Source of the DNA: Bacteroides sp.
Lineage (GTDB): Bacteria; Bacteroidota; Bacteroidia; Bacteroidales; Bacteroidaceae
Assembly: GCA_019416685.1 (NCBI GenBank)
Contig: DXWV01000047.1
Location: forward strand, 1 to 11,614
DNA length: 11,614 nucleotides
Reading direction: 5' to 3'
Positions 1 through 7,200 of this stretch are shown in pieces. Position numbers and translations under genes: made by a program. The notes beneath the pieces were generated by a model. It was given only the letters and a program-made list of their open reading frames with translations, was not told where the DNA came from and searched no databases. Each line of letters starts with the position of its first letter. Within the stretch, counting starts at the first letter, position 1.

Positions 1-8
1 GAGAGGTC

Positions 9-50
9 GGAAAATGAAAGTAGGAAGAAAACTTTCATTTTCCTCCTACT
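9..50. repeat. Two overlapping, mutually exclusive inverted repeats
   Basis: Hairpin A pairs 9-21 with 31-43, a perfect 13-bp stem with a 9-nt loop. Hairpin B pairs 19-31 with 38-50, 13 bp with one A-C mismatch and a 6-nt loop. They share bases, so only one can form at a time. Both are A/T- and purine-rich, and no long T-tract follows on the + strand. It could be the transcription end of a gene lying left of the window or a conformational switch. The pairing is seen directly; the function is unknown. Confidence 0.55.
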
Positions 51-106
51 CGATTTCCGTTACGGAGTATACGGGGCTTAATTATTTAAAATGAACTATA
101 TAATTA

Positions 107-133
107 CTCTGTGACCTCTGTGTGCTCTGTAGT
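107..133. repeat. Three tandem 9-bp units, CTCTGTGAC-like
   Basis: Units 107-115 (CTCTGTGAC), 116-124 (CTCTGTGTG) and 125-133 (CTCTGTAGT) follow one another without a gap and share CTCTGT. The block sits in the spacer about 70 bp upstream of the sigma-factor promoter. I recall similar CTCTGTG-rich strings in intergenic DNA of unrelated bacteria, but no function is known to me. It is too short to be called an origin iteron array. Confidence 0.5.
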
Positions 134-202
134 GGATTGATTCCTTAATCCCTCCATAAATTGTTAATTCATCCATATAGCCTTACGTTTACTTATTTTT
201 TT

Positions 203-210
203 TAACTTTG
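203..210 (+). promoter_or_regulatory. Bacteroides -7 element for the ECF sigma gene
   Basis: TAACTTTG matches the Bacteroides primary-sigma -7 consensus TAnnTTTG exactly. No clear TTTG or TTG -33 box lies about 19 nt upstream; that stretch is T-rich. Transcription would begin near 216-218. That leaves only about 8 nt of leader if translation starts at CTG 225, or about 35 nt if it starts at CTG 252. Confidence 0.5.
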
Positions 211-224
211 CCCAAAAAGAAGTC

Positions 225-794
225 CTGTTTTTTAAAAAGAACATATTAAAGCTGACCGACGAAGAGCTATTACATCAGTACGCCACGTCTGGTAAAACAG
301 AATATTTTGGTGAACTTTACAACCGATATATTCCGTTATTATATGGTCTTTGTCTCAAGTATCTGACCGATGAAGCACGTGCACAGGATGCAGTAATGCA
401 ACTTTTTGAAGATCTGCTTCCTAAAGTACCCCATTATGAAATAAAGGTTTTCAAACCCTGGCTATATCGGGTAGCAAAGAATCACTGTCTACAGATACTG
501 AGAAAAGAAAATAAAGAAATTTCTCTCGATTATACGATTAACCTTGTGGAATCTGATGAATTTCTGCATCTTTTATCTGAAGAAGATACTTCGGAAGAAC
601 AACTAAATGCCCTGAAGCATTGTCTTGAAAAGCTTCCCGAATTTCAGCGTATCAGCATCATGCATTTTTTTATGGAAGAAATGTCTTATGCCGATATTGT
701 AGAGCAAACAGGCTTTACACTGAATAACGTGAAAAGCTATATCCAGAATGGAAAACGTAATTTAAAGATTTGTATAAAGAACCAGACCCAATGA
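225..794 (+). CDS. ECF-type RNA polymerase sigma factor, non-AUG start
   Basis: This is a sigma-70 family ECF factor, which directs RNA polymerase to a special promoter set. Sigma region 2 is seen in EYFGELYNRYIPLLYG, followed by LTDEARAQDAVMQLFEDLL and FKPWLYRVAKNHCLQILR. Region 4 shows ALKHCLEKLPEFQR and a helix-turn-helix ending in GFTLNNVKSYIQNGKRNL. From CTG 225 the product is 189 aa, the usual ECF size. The first in-frame ATG is at 396 and would remove most of region 2, so translation must start upstream. The frame is open back to the stop at 165-167 but holds no ATG, GTG or TTG there. Candidates are CTG 225 (giving FFKKNILKL at the start), ATA 243 and CTG 252. I chose 225 because relatives, as I remember them, begin in the same place with MF(F)KK. 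The stop overlaps the next gene's start. It could be a natural non-AUG start, a start-codon mutation or a sequence error. Confidence 0.85.
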   Translation: MFFKKNILKLTDEELLHQYATSGKTEYFGELYNRYIPLLYGLCLKYLTDEARAQDAVMQLFEDLLPKVPHYEIKVFKPWLYRVAKNHCLQILRKENKEISLDYTINLVESDEFLHLLSEEDTSEEQLNALKHCLEKLPEFQRISIMHFFMEEMSYADIVEQTGFTLNNVKSYIQNGKRNLKICIKNQTQ

Positions 795-1969
795 AGCTAT
801 TAGACTACATACGAGGAAACCGCAAAGGGAAGAAAGCTCATCGCCTGCAAAAGGAAGCGATGCGCGATCCTTTTCTTGCCGACGCTATGGATGGTTACGA
901 TGGCGCAGGGCAAAGTCAGGAACAACAGATAGAGTTACTTCGCCGCCGGATTACGATGAGGGTAAAGAAGCAGCAGAACCATGCTTTTGTCTGGAGTGTG
1001 GCTGTTAGTCTCCTGTTAGGTGTTTGTTTGGGTGGTTATTTTCTGTTCCAAAAAGATAAATTACCGGAGGAAACTCTCATGGCTTTGGAACAATTGCAAC
1101 GGGATACTATTTTGCAAACGCCTTCACAGATACTTGTTGGAGAAGAGGTGAAGTTGGCGAAGACACTGAAAAAGGATTCGATGAGACCACTCATCAGTCA
1201 GGAACGAAGAGTGAAACCTGCTGTTGCTAACAAAGCCGTTCCTCCCGAAGTAAAAGAGCAAACTGCGGTAGAAGTAGAGATGAGTTTGGCCCTTTCAGAA
1301 GAGTTAAAACTGGCTGATTCTACAATCGCTGCAGACGATAATGATCTTACCCGGAAGTTGCAGGATAGGGTAGAAGGTCTAAAGGACAGTGGAATAAAAG
1401 GACGTGTGACTGATGAAAACGGAGAACCTCTTGTGGGGGCTAACATTCTTGTAAAAGGAACCAGTAAGGGTACGGTTTCGGATGTAAATGGAAACTTCAC
1501 ATTAGATGCCGATGTAAACAAAGAGATTGCGGTCAACTATATCGGTTATGAACCGATAACTCTTCCTATAGATACCGGCAAAGATATGTTGATTGCCATG
1601 AATGAAAGCAAAGAGGCATTAAACGAAGTAGTAGTAGTGGGGTATGGCACTGAAAGAAAAAAGAATCTCACAGGTTCGGTAGTACATGTTGAGCCATTGA
1701 CCATGCCGGAGCCTGTTCCTGTGATAGGGTTCAAAGCATATAAGAAGTACCTGAAAAAGAATAGGATTCGTCCAACAGATGAAGAATGTGCAAAGGTAAA
1801 GGGAGAAGTAGTACTGACTTTTCATGTGGATAAAAAGGGCCGTCCGGTGAATATAAAAATAAAGAACACCCTATGTGCTTCTGCTGATAAAGAAGCAATA
1901 CGCCTTGTAGAAGACGGACCGGACTGGTTGGCAGGAAATAAAGAAGTAACACTGAATATTAAATTCTAA
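791..1969 (+). CDS. Sigma-operon membrane protein with CarboxypepD_reg-like and TonB-C-like domains
   Basis: The product is 392 aa from ATG 791, which overlaps the sigma stop as ATGA, so translation is probably coupled. Residues 1-60 are a basic cytoplasmic segment (MKLLDYIRGNRKGKKAHRLQ, then MRDPFLADAMDGYDG) of a kind recurring in Bacteroidales energy-transducer or anti-sigma-like proteins. One membrane helix spans about 65-86. A variable linker follows to about 200. Residues 200-270 form a carboxypeptidase-regulatory-like beta domain (GIKGRVTDENGEPLVGANIL, then GTVSDVNGNF). Residues 279-296 (EVVVVGYGTERKKNLTGS) copy the start of a SusC plug. Residues 337-392 resemble a TonB C-terminal domain (VVLTFHVDKKGRPVNIKI). 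The C-terminal part should lie in the periplasm. I infer a sigma partner that senses or contacts outer-membrane transporters; anti-sigma activity is not shown. The TTG at 770 is a less likely start. Confidence 0.8.
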   Translation: MKLLDYIRGNRKGKKAHRLQKEAMRDPFLADAMDGYDGAGQSQEQQIELLRRRITMRVKKQQNHAFVWSVAVSLLLGVCLGGYFLFQKDKLPEETLMALEQLQRDTILQTPSQILVGEEVKLAKTLKKDSMRPLISQERRVKPAVANKAVPPEVKEQTAVEVEMSLALSEELKLADSTIAADDNDLTRKLQDRVEGLKDSGIKGRVTDENGEPLVGANILVKGTSKGTVSDVNGNFTLDADVNKEIAVNYIGYEPITLPIDTGKDMLIAMNESKEALNEVVVVGYGTERKKNLTGSVVHVEPLTMPEPVPVIGFKAYKKYLKKNRIRPTDEECAKVKGEVVLTFHVDKKGRPVNIKIKNTLCASADKEAIRLVEDGPDWLAGNKEVTLNIKF

Positions 1970-2034
1970 AGAAAGTGTTTTGGAAGAACTGGAAAAGATG
2001 TCACCATTCGAGGCTGTTTTATAATCAGAGCAAT

Positions 2035-2067
2035 AAAAAAGAGCTTTCAACTCGTGAAAACTCTTTT
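2035..2067 (-). terminator. Hairpin terminator, best oriented for minus-strand transcripts
   Basis: Arms 2037-2049 and 2055-2067 pair as 7 bp, one mismatch, then 5 bp, around a 5-nt loop (ACTCG). Read on the minus strand, the stem runs into six T residues, the usual rho-independent form. On the plus strand the T residues lie inside the stem and are followed by CCA. It therefore suits the end of the decayed ORF6N transcript and may also slow plus-strand readthrough from the sigma operon. Confidence 0.5.
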
Positions 2068-2105
2068 CCATTTAGTAGAGAATATCGAAATATTCCCTAT
2101 CGTTG

Positions 2106-2225
2106 TCATCCAGGTCTCGCGATTGACTGGGAAGTATTATTCAACTTAGCTCCAAGTTCTGATAAAGCCAAGGATAATGTATTTAATTCATCGGAAGTAA
2201 AGTCAACCAATTTGCCATTTATCAT
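2106..2225 (-). CDS. Possible small ORF or gene remnant, unrecognised
   Basis: This is a 39-aa frame from ATG 2225 to TGA 2106, beginning MINGKLVDFTSDELNTLSLA and ending SQSIARPG. The frame stays open upstream for about 15 codons through the tail of the ORF6N pseudogene. The composition looks protein-like, but no family is recognised and no promoter or Shine-Dalgarno sequence of its own is visible. It lies between the pseudogene and a minus-strand terminator, so it may be the 3' remnant of a lost gene. It could equally be chance. Confidence 0.15.
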   Translation of the reverse strand: MINGKLVDFTSDELNTLSLALSELGAKLNNTSQSIARPG

Positions 2226-2669
2226 ATCGTATAGAAGGTATTTGTATGCCAATGGCAGGGTAGGAAAAGGCTATCTGAAATACGGTCTACCGGAGGATTG
2301 GCTACCAATTGACGAAGGGTCACGAAAGCGCGTATAATTCTTCTATTTACCTCTATTGCTAAATCGGAATTGAGTACTCCGCTCAACATGGTGACTCCAA
2401 ACTCGGTGAAAGCAAAACGAGGATATTTGATATTGTAGCCACGTCCTTTGTTCATGGTCGGCATTTTGCGTCCTTGAAAGTTCGACTACTTCGTTTTTAG
2501 TCAGCTCAAACATAAAGTCTTCACCCTCAAATCGCTTGATATTACGCCTTACAGTTTCTTTTAGACGTTTCGTTTCAACTTGATACATCTCTGCCAAATC
2601 GAAGTCCAACATCACCTTCTGACCTCGTATCTCGTATATTTTATTTTGAATAATTAGTAATTCATCCAT
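2222..2669 (-). pseudogene. ORF6N-domain protein, frameshifted and 3'-truncated
   Basis: ORF6N is a DNA-binding-type domain first known from phage antirepressor-like proteins and common in Bacteroides genomes. From ATG 2669 the frame reads IYEIRGQKVMLDFDLAEMYQ, RRNIKRFEGEDFMFELTK and VVELSRTQNA, typical of the domain. It then turns into non-family sequence and stops at 2343. The family sequence resumes in another minus-strand frame as TMNKGRGYNIKYPRFAFTEF, GVTMLSGVLNSDLAIEVNRR and RAFVTLRQLVANPPVDR. Removing one base near 2459 (the G in gcc-gac-cat on the minus strand) restores SRTQNA-TMNKGRG. After VDR the usual coiled C-terminal region is missing and the frame ends at 2222. The rebuilt protein is about 149 aa. 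It has its own promoter-like -7 box and probably makes no full product. Confidence 0.8.
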
Positions 2670-2692
2670 GTCCTATTCTGTTTCTTGTGTCA

Positions 2693-2700
2693 CAAAAGTA
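2693..2700 (-). promoter_or_regulatory. -7 element upstream of the ORF6N pseudogene
   Basis: On the minus strand this reads TACTTTTG, an exact TAnnTTTG match, 23 nt before the ATG at 2669. No clear -33 TTG is found about 19 nt further upstream, so promoter strength is doubtful. Confidence 0.45.
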
Positions 2701-3003
2701 GAATAAATTCTTCATTCCTCCTATATTATTACCCTCCTTTTTCTCTCATAGAACAACATCCGGCGTACATGTTGGCAACATTCCTTTTCCGTCTCCCGAC
2801 CTCTTCCGAAAACAACCAATACCCGTTTCCCTCCAACTTCCGCATCGTTATTATAACTATACCCTAACCACTCAAACTCAAATGTAGAACAAAAAATCAC
2901 CTTCTGACGTATCATTCTCTTATTTTGCACCCTTGAGAAGTGGATGAAACTAATGAGTATGGATTATACTTTTACCGTCCGACCTTTGCCCGATCTATAA
3001 ACG
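2701..3003. other. Sparse intergenic stretch, no recognisable gene
   Basis: Nothing here matches a family I know. The longest minus-strand frame (2721-2930, GTG start, or an ATG 15 nt downstream of it) would encode about 64-69 aa ending FGRGRETEKECCQHVRR and more. It has no TAnnTTTG box and no clear ribosome site. A plus-strand frame at 2685-2867 is low-complexity and unconvincing. The stretch lies beyond the 3' end of tRNA-Trp, a usual place for integration and decay, but no integrase or attachment duplication is visible. Confidence 0.4.
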
Positions 3004-3040
3004 AAAAATAGCTGTAAGTTACTTACTTACAGCTATTTGA
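3004..3040 (-). terminator. Terminator of the tRNA-Trp unit
   Basis: Arms 3006-3019 and 3025-3038 are a perfect 14-bp inverted repeat with a 5-nt loop. On the minus strand the stem is followed by five T residues. It lies only 7 nt past the tRNA 3' end and should end the tRNA transcript. Confidence 0.85.
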
Positions 3041-3045
3041 CCTTG

Positions 3046-3118
3046 CACGGGAGGAGAGGCTCGAACTCCCGACACCCGGTTTTGGAGACCGGTGCTCTAC
3101 CAACTGAGCTACTCCCGT
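3046..3118 (-). tRNA. trnW: tRNA-Trp (anticodon CCA)
   Basis: The minus strand folds as a full 73-nt cloverleaf. The acceptor ACGGGAG (3118-3112) pairs with CTCCCGT. The D-arm is GCTC...GAGC. The anticodon stem CCGGT/ACCGG encloses the loop CTCCAAA, giving anticodon CCA. The T-arm GGGAG/CTCTC encloses TTCGAGC. Base 73 is G, as usual for bacterial tRNA-Trp. The 3' CCA is not encoded and must be added after transcription. It has its own promoter and terminator and stands as a single-gene unit. Confidence 0.97.
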
Positions 3119-3129
3119 GTTTGCGAGTG

Positions 3130-3159
3130 CAAAGGTAGAATAATCTTCCGAATCTGCAA
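3130..3159 (-). promoter_or_regulatory. Promoter of tRNA-Trp
   Basis: On the minus strand a -33 TTG (3159-3157) is followed after 19 nt by TACCTTTG (3137-3130), an exact TAnnTTTG -7 box. Transcription should start within a few bases of the tRNA 5' end. The promoter fits between the tRNA and the stop of the upstream Spx/ArsC-like gene. Confidence 0.75.
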
Positions 3160-3183
3160 GTACTTCTGCAAAGAAGTTTTCAA

Positions 3184-3537
3184 CTATTTTAGTTTTTCCC
3201 ATTCATCGGGTTTGAATCCCACTAATACAAAATTATCAGTCACTACCAATGGGCGTTTCACCAGTTTACCATTGGTAGCCAGCAGGGCTATCTGTTCTTC
3301 TTCGCTCATTGTAGGGAGTTTCTCTTTGAGGTTCAGCTCTTTATAGATTACTCCACTGGTATTGAAAAACTTTTTTATCGGTAGACCACTAAGTGGAATC
3401 CATGCTTTCAGCTCTTCTATGGTGGGGTTGTTTTCTACGATGAGGCGGTTGGTATACTCAATATTATTTTCAGTCAGCCACTTTTTTGCCTTTTGGCAAG
3501 TGCTACACGCTGGGTATTGCAAAAAGATTGGTTTCAT
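3184..3537 (-). CDS. Spx/ArsC-family thioredoxin-fold protein
   Basis: The product is 117 aa, the normal length for the ArsC/Spx/YffB group. It starts MKPIFLQYPACSTCQKAKKW, with a CxxC redox pair at C11 and C14 at the head of the first helix, as in Spx. True arsenate reductases of this fold keep one N-terminal catalytic Cys. Further family marks are NPTIEEL (37-43), FFNTSG (57-62) and KRPLVV (94-99), with R95-P96 matching the conserved Arg-Pro. Database names for relatives vary between arsenate reductase family protein and Spx/MgsR regulator. Arsenate reduction or RNA polymerase binding cannot be chosen from sequence alone. It starts 12 nt after the glycosylase gene and is probably co-transcribed with it. 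Confidence 0.85.
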   Translation of the reverse strand: MKPIFLQYPACSTCQKAKKWLTENNIEYTNRLIVENNPTIEELKAWIPLSGLPIKKFFNTSGVIYKELNLKEKLPTMSEEEQIALLATNGKLVKRPLVVTDNFVLVGFKPDEWEKLK

Positions 3538-3549
3538 ATTTCTATTATT

Positions 3550-4131
3550 TTAAAGCATTTGTAAGTCTTGGTACATGATACGGTAAGCAGTGGCTTTCTT
3601 ATCCAACGCTAATGGGTAAGCACGGGAAGAGGAAGGCATCCGGTAGAGTCGCATCGGACGGTTTTCAAACACGAACTCAGAAAAGTCACCTACCTTGGGC
3701 TCCTCTACATTGAATTGCATGCGAAGGGTATCTGTGGCCTTTTGTCCGGTGGTTACAATAGCTTTGCATTCTGGTAATTGCTGGAGCATAGCAGCTATGT
3801 CAGTAGACTGAACTACTTCCAGAAATTTATCGGAAGCATTATCCTGCAAACGCCGTATGGCAGAAGCTGTATCGAATAAGGCAATCCCCTTTTTATTGAG
3901 AAAATCAATGATTTGTTCACGACAAAAAGCTTTCTTTGACTCATTCAGAAAATGATCTTTGTTGTCAAAGAACAGGAGTCCCACAATTCTCCACATATCA
4001 TTGTTTAAATTGGGGTAGTAAAAATCCATAGACCACCTTTTCTTTTGTGGCGGAAAACTGCCCAGCATTAACAATTTTGCATGCGGAGGTAAAAACGGTT
4101 TCAGGGGATGATTTTCTATCTCTATTTCCAT
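3550..4131 (-). CDS. Uracil/hypoxanthine-DNA-glycosylase-like protein
   Basis: The product is 193 aa with the fold signatures of the uracil-DNA glycosylase superfamily, small enzymes that cut a deaminated base from DNA to begin base-excision repair. Motif 1 is LMLGSFPP (21-28), followed by RWSMDFYYPNLNNDMWR (32-48), which resembles the GSxPG...YYxxPxNxFW pattern of the Mug and hypoxanthine-DNA glycosylase branches. IVTTGQKAT (125-133) fits the central strand-turn. MPSSSRAYP (165-173) fits the C-terminal DNA-intercalation motif. The substrate base (U, hypoxanthine or a mismatch) cannot be settled. It is the first gene of a two-gene minus-strand operon with the Spx-like gene. ATG 4131 lies 19 nt below a -7 box. 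Confidence 0.8.
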   Translation of the reverse strand: MEIEIENHPLKPFLPPHAKLLMLGSFPPQKKRWSMDFYYPNLNNDMWRIVGLLFFDNKDHFLNESKKAFCREQIIDFLNKKGIALFDTASAIRRLQDNASDKFLEVVQSTDIAAMLQQLPECKAIVTTGQKATDTLRMQFNVEEPKVGDFSEFVFENRPMRLYRMPSSSRAYPLALDKKATAYRIMYQDLQML

Positions 4132-4150
4132 ATTTATAGTTTATTTGCAA

Positions 4151-4158
4151 CAAAAATA
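4151..4158 (-). promoter_or_regulatory. -7 element of the glycosylase/Spx-like operon
   Basis: The minus strand reads TATTTTTG, an exact TAnnTTTG match, 19 nt before the start codon. No good -33 TTG is seen at the usual distance. It lies back to back with the SusC promoter in the 129-bp divergent spacer. Confidence 0.5.
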
Positions 4159-4231
4159 GTGATAATACCTATTTCTGAGAACTCTTTTGTTCAAACGTTA
4201 CCTAAAAAATATTTTTTTAGAATTTATTGTG

Positions 4232-4239
4232 TACTTTTG
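4232..4239 (+). promoter_or_regulatory. -7 element of the SusC/SusD operon
   Basis: TACTTTTG matches TAnnTTTG exactly and lies 21 nt before ATG 4261. The -33 position is in a T-run and lacks a clear TTG, so an activator may be needed. The implied leader is only about 15 nt. Confidence 0.5.
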
Positions 4240-4260
4240 TATAAGCACAATCTATTTGAA

Positions 4261-7200
4261 ATGAACATGTTACTTACTAAAAGGACTCTTTTATACTTAT
4301 TTTTAATACTCTTACCCCCTTTGGGAATAGAAGAGTGTAATGCCATTAATATAGAATATGATAAACACACAGACCAGTTTTCTTCAAGAAAAAAGATAAA
4401 AGGATACATTGTCGATTCCAAAGGAGAAATTTTGATTGGAGCTACTGTAAAAGTGAAAGGGAAATCTGACGGAACAATTACGAATACAGAGGGTGAATTT
4501 TCTTTAGTAGTAGAAGAGGATGCTGTTCTGCAAGTTTCCTTTGTGGGATGTGAGACCAAGGAGGTGCCTGTACGGGGGCAAACTGAATTTGAGATACTAC
4601 TCAAAGAAGATGCCGTGATGCTTGATCCTATTATTGTCACTGCACTTGGCATTGAAAAGAAGGAATCTTCTCTCTCATATTCGGCTATGCAGCTCAAAAG
4701 TGATGAATTGAACCGGGTGAAAGACCCTAATATGATTACTGCACTGGCAGGAAAAGCAGCAGGTGTGCAAATTAGTAAGAATTCCTCGGGACCGAGTGCA
4801 TCAGCTAAGGTCAGTATTCGTGGTATACGTTCCGTGGTCAGTGATAATCAGCCTTTATATGTAATAGATGGTGTTCCGATGCTCAACTCTACTTCCGAAC
4901 AAGCCTATTCGGCTATTGGAGGTACAGCCAATGCCGGCAATCGTGACGGAGGCGATGGTATTTCTAATCTGAATCCTGAGGATGTAGAGAGTATAACGAT
5001 TCTGAAAGGTGCTCCGGCTGCAGCTTTGTATGGTAGCCAGGCTGCTAATGGGGTAATATTGATAACCACTAAAAAAGGGAGCGAGTCCGGAGTGCATAAA
5101 GTATCTTTCTCTACCAGCCTGACCGTTGATAATGCTTTTAGCCTTCCTGAAATGCAAAACCGCTATGGGGTGAGTGATGATGTAGATAGCTGGGGAGCAA
5201 AGGCCGAACAGCCGGACCAGGACAACCTGAAGAATTTCTTTCGTACCGGTTTTACTTCCATTACTTCTATATCTGTGAGCCATGGAAACGAGAAGTTACA
5301 AAATTATTTCTCTTATGCCAATACCAGCGGAAGGGGCATTATAGATAAAAATCAGCTTTCCAAACACAATCTGAATTTCCGCGAAACTTCCTCTTTGTTC
5401 AATGGCCGGTTGAAACTGGATGGCAGTGTGAATGTGATGCGTCAGGTAGTAAAGAACAAACCTGTTACCGGAGGTTTTTATATGAATCCCCTGGTGGGAT
5501 TGTATCGCTTTCCTCGTGGCGAAGATCTGTCTTATTATAAAGATCATTTTGAAGTATATGATGAAGATCGTAAGCTCAATGTACAGAATTGGCATACGTC
5601 TTTTGAAGATTTTGAGCAAAACCCTTATTGGATTGTCAACCGTATTCAGAGTAAAGACACCCGTTCCAGAATCATTACGTCTTTGTCTGCTCGTGTAAAA
5701 GTGAATGACTGGCTTGATATCCAGGCACGTGGCACTATGGATTATGCAAATGACAAACTGCGGCAGAAGTTTTATGCTTCTACAGCTCCGGCATTGGCAG
5801 GAGTGAATGGTCGCTATATTGAAATGGATTATCAGGAGGTGCTGCTTTATGGAGATGTGATGGCAACGGCGAAGAAGATGTGGGGGGATATCTCACTGGA
5901 TGCCGCTGTGGGTGCCAGCATTAATGACAAGATCGTGAATTCAGTTCGCTATGACTCTAAAACAGCTTCCTTGAAGTTTCCCAATGTCTTTAATCTGGCA
6001 AATATTATTATGAATGGTTCTGCCAGCCTCGATCAGAAGATTGATGCTCACAGGCAGTTGCAGTCAGTATTTGTTACAGCACAGGTAGGATACAGAGAGA
6101 GCCTTTTTGTAGATGTGACCGCCCGTAATGACTGGGCTTCTACTTTGGCTTACACCCAGCATGAGCAGACCGGGTTCTTCTATCCCTCTCTTGGTGCTTC
6201 TCTTATTCTGAATAAACTGATAGATTTGCCGGAATGGGTTTCTTTTGGTAAAGTGCGCGGTACATACAGTAAAGTGGGTAATGATATCCCATTATTTATC
6301 ACTAATCCGGTTTCACACGTTACTGCCGGTGGTGAAGTACAGGCCAGTGATGCAGCTCCTTTTAAAGAGATGGAGCCTGAAATGACATATTCTGTGGAAG
6401 TAGGTACCGAGTGGCGTTTCCTTGGTAATCGTTTGGGTATTAACGCCACTTATTACCGTACCAATACTCGCAATCAGTTCTTTAAACTACCGGCTTTATC
6501 AGGAGATAAATATGCCTATCGGTATGTTAATGCCGGTAATATACAGAATGGGGGATGGGAGCTGACACTGGATGCTGCACCTGTGATGAATCGGGATTTC
6601 ATATGGAAAACAACACTCAATTTCTCTTCCAATAAGAACCGGATTATCGAACTGCATGAACAGTTAAAAGAGTTTGTTTATGGTCCTACCAGTTTTTCGT
6701 CGAGTTATGCCATGAAGTTGGTGAAAGGTGGTTCTATCGGTGATATTTACGGAAAAGCTTTTGTTCGTGATGGCAGTGGAAATATCGTTTACGAAGCCGA
6801 GGGCGAAAATAAAGGATTGCCTCAGGTTGAGGGAGATGGAAATACAGTGAAAGTAGGTAATGCCAATCCTCTCTTTTCGATGGGGTGGAGTCATACTCTT
6901 TCTTACAAAGGGGTCAGTCTTTATTTTTTGATAGACTGTCGGTATGGTGGAGATATTCTTTCCCAAACTCAAGCCGATATGGATATGTATGGAGTTTCCA
7001 AAACTACGGCCGATGCCAGGGATGATGGATATATTATGTTGGAAGGACGTCGTATAGAGAATGTAAAGGGATTCTACAAGAATGTTGTTGGTGGACGTGC
7101 GGGTGTGACGGAGTACTATATGTATGATGCTACGAATGTGCGTGTGAGAGAGTTTTCTCTGAACTATCAGTTGCCTGCCAGCTGGATAACTAAAACGTAT

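Noticed and set aside
1..10. GAGAGG string similar to part of the tRNA-Trp 3' half, as a possible attachment duplicate
   Set aside because: Only 6 bases match and the flanks differ, so it is not a credible att site.
56..66. TCCGT-T-ACGGA mini-palindrome
   Set aside because: Five-bp arms with a 1-nt centre are expected by chance and cannot form a stable hairpin.
770..790. TTG start adding 7 residues to the sigma-operon membrane protein
   Set aside because: ATG 791 overlaps the sigma stop as ATGA and gives the family-like N-terminus MKLLDYIRG.
225..1969. Sigma operon as the direct regulator of the SusC/SusD pair
   Set aside because: They lie over 2 kb apart with other units between, and the SusC lacks the STN signalling domain used in known sigma/anti-sigma control.
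2080..2095. GAATAT-CGAA-ATATTC palindrome
   Set aside because: The stem is short and AT-rich, with no T-tract or neighbouring gene feature to give it meaning.
1975..2337. Plus-strand 120-aa frame from GTG
   Set aside because: It runs antisense to the ORF6N pseudogene, spans a terminator hairpin, and shows no family pattern.
2662..2722. AGGAGG followed by a 17-codon minus-strand frame overlapping the ORF6N start
   Set aside because: The Shine-Dalgarno-like site is only 1 nt from the ATG and the frame contains the -7 box, so it is likely chance.
4108..4260. Upstream extension of the SusC frame
   Set aside because: It would cross the divergent promoters and add 51 residues before a normal signal peptide.
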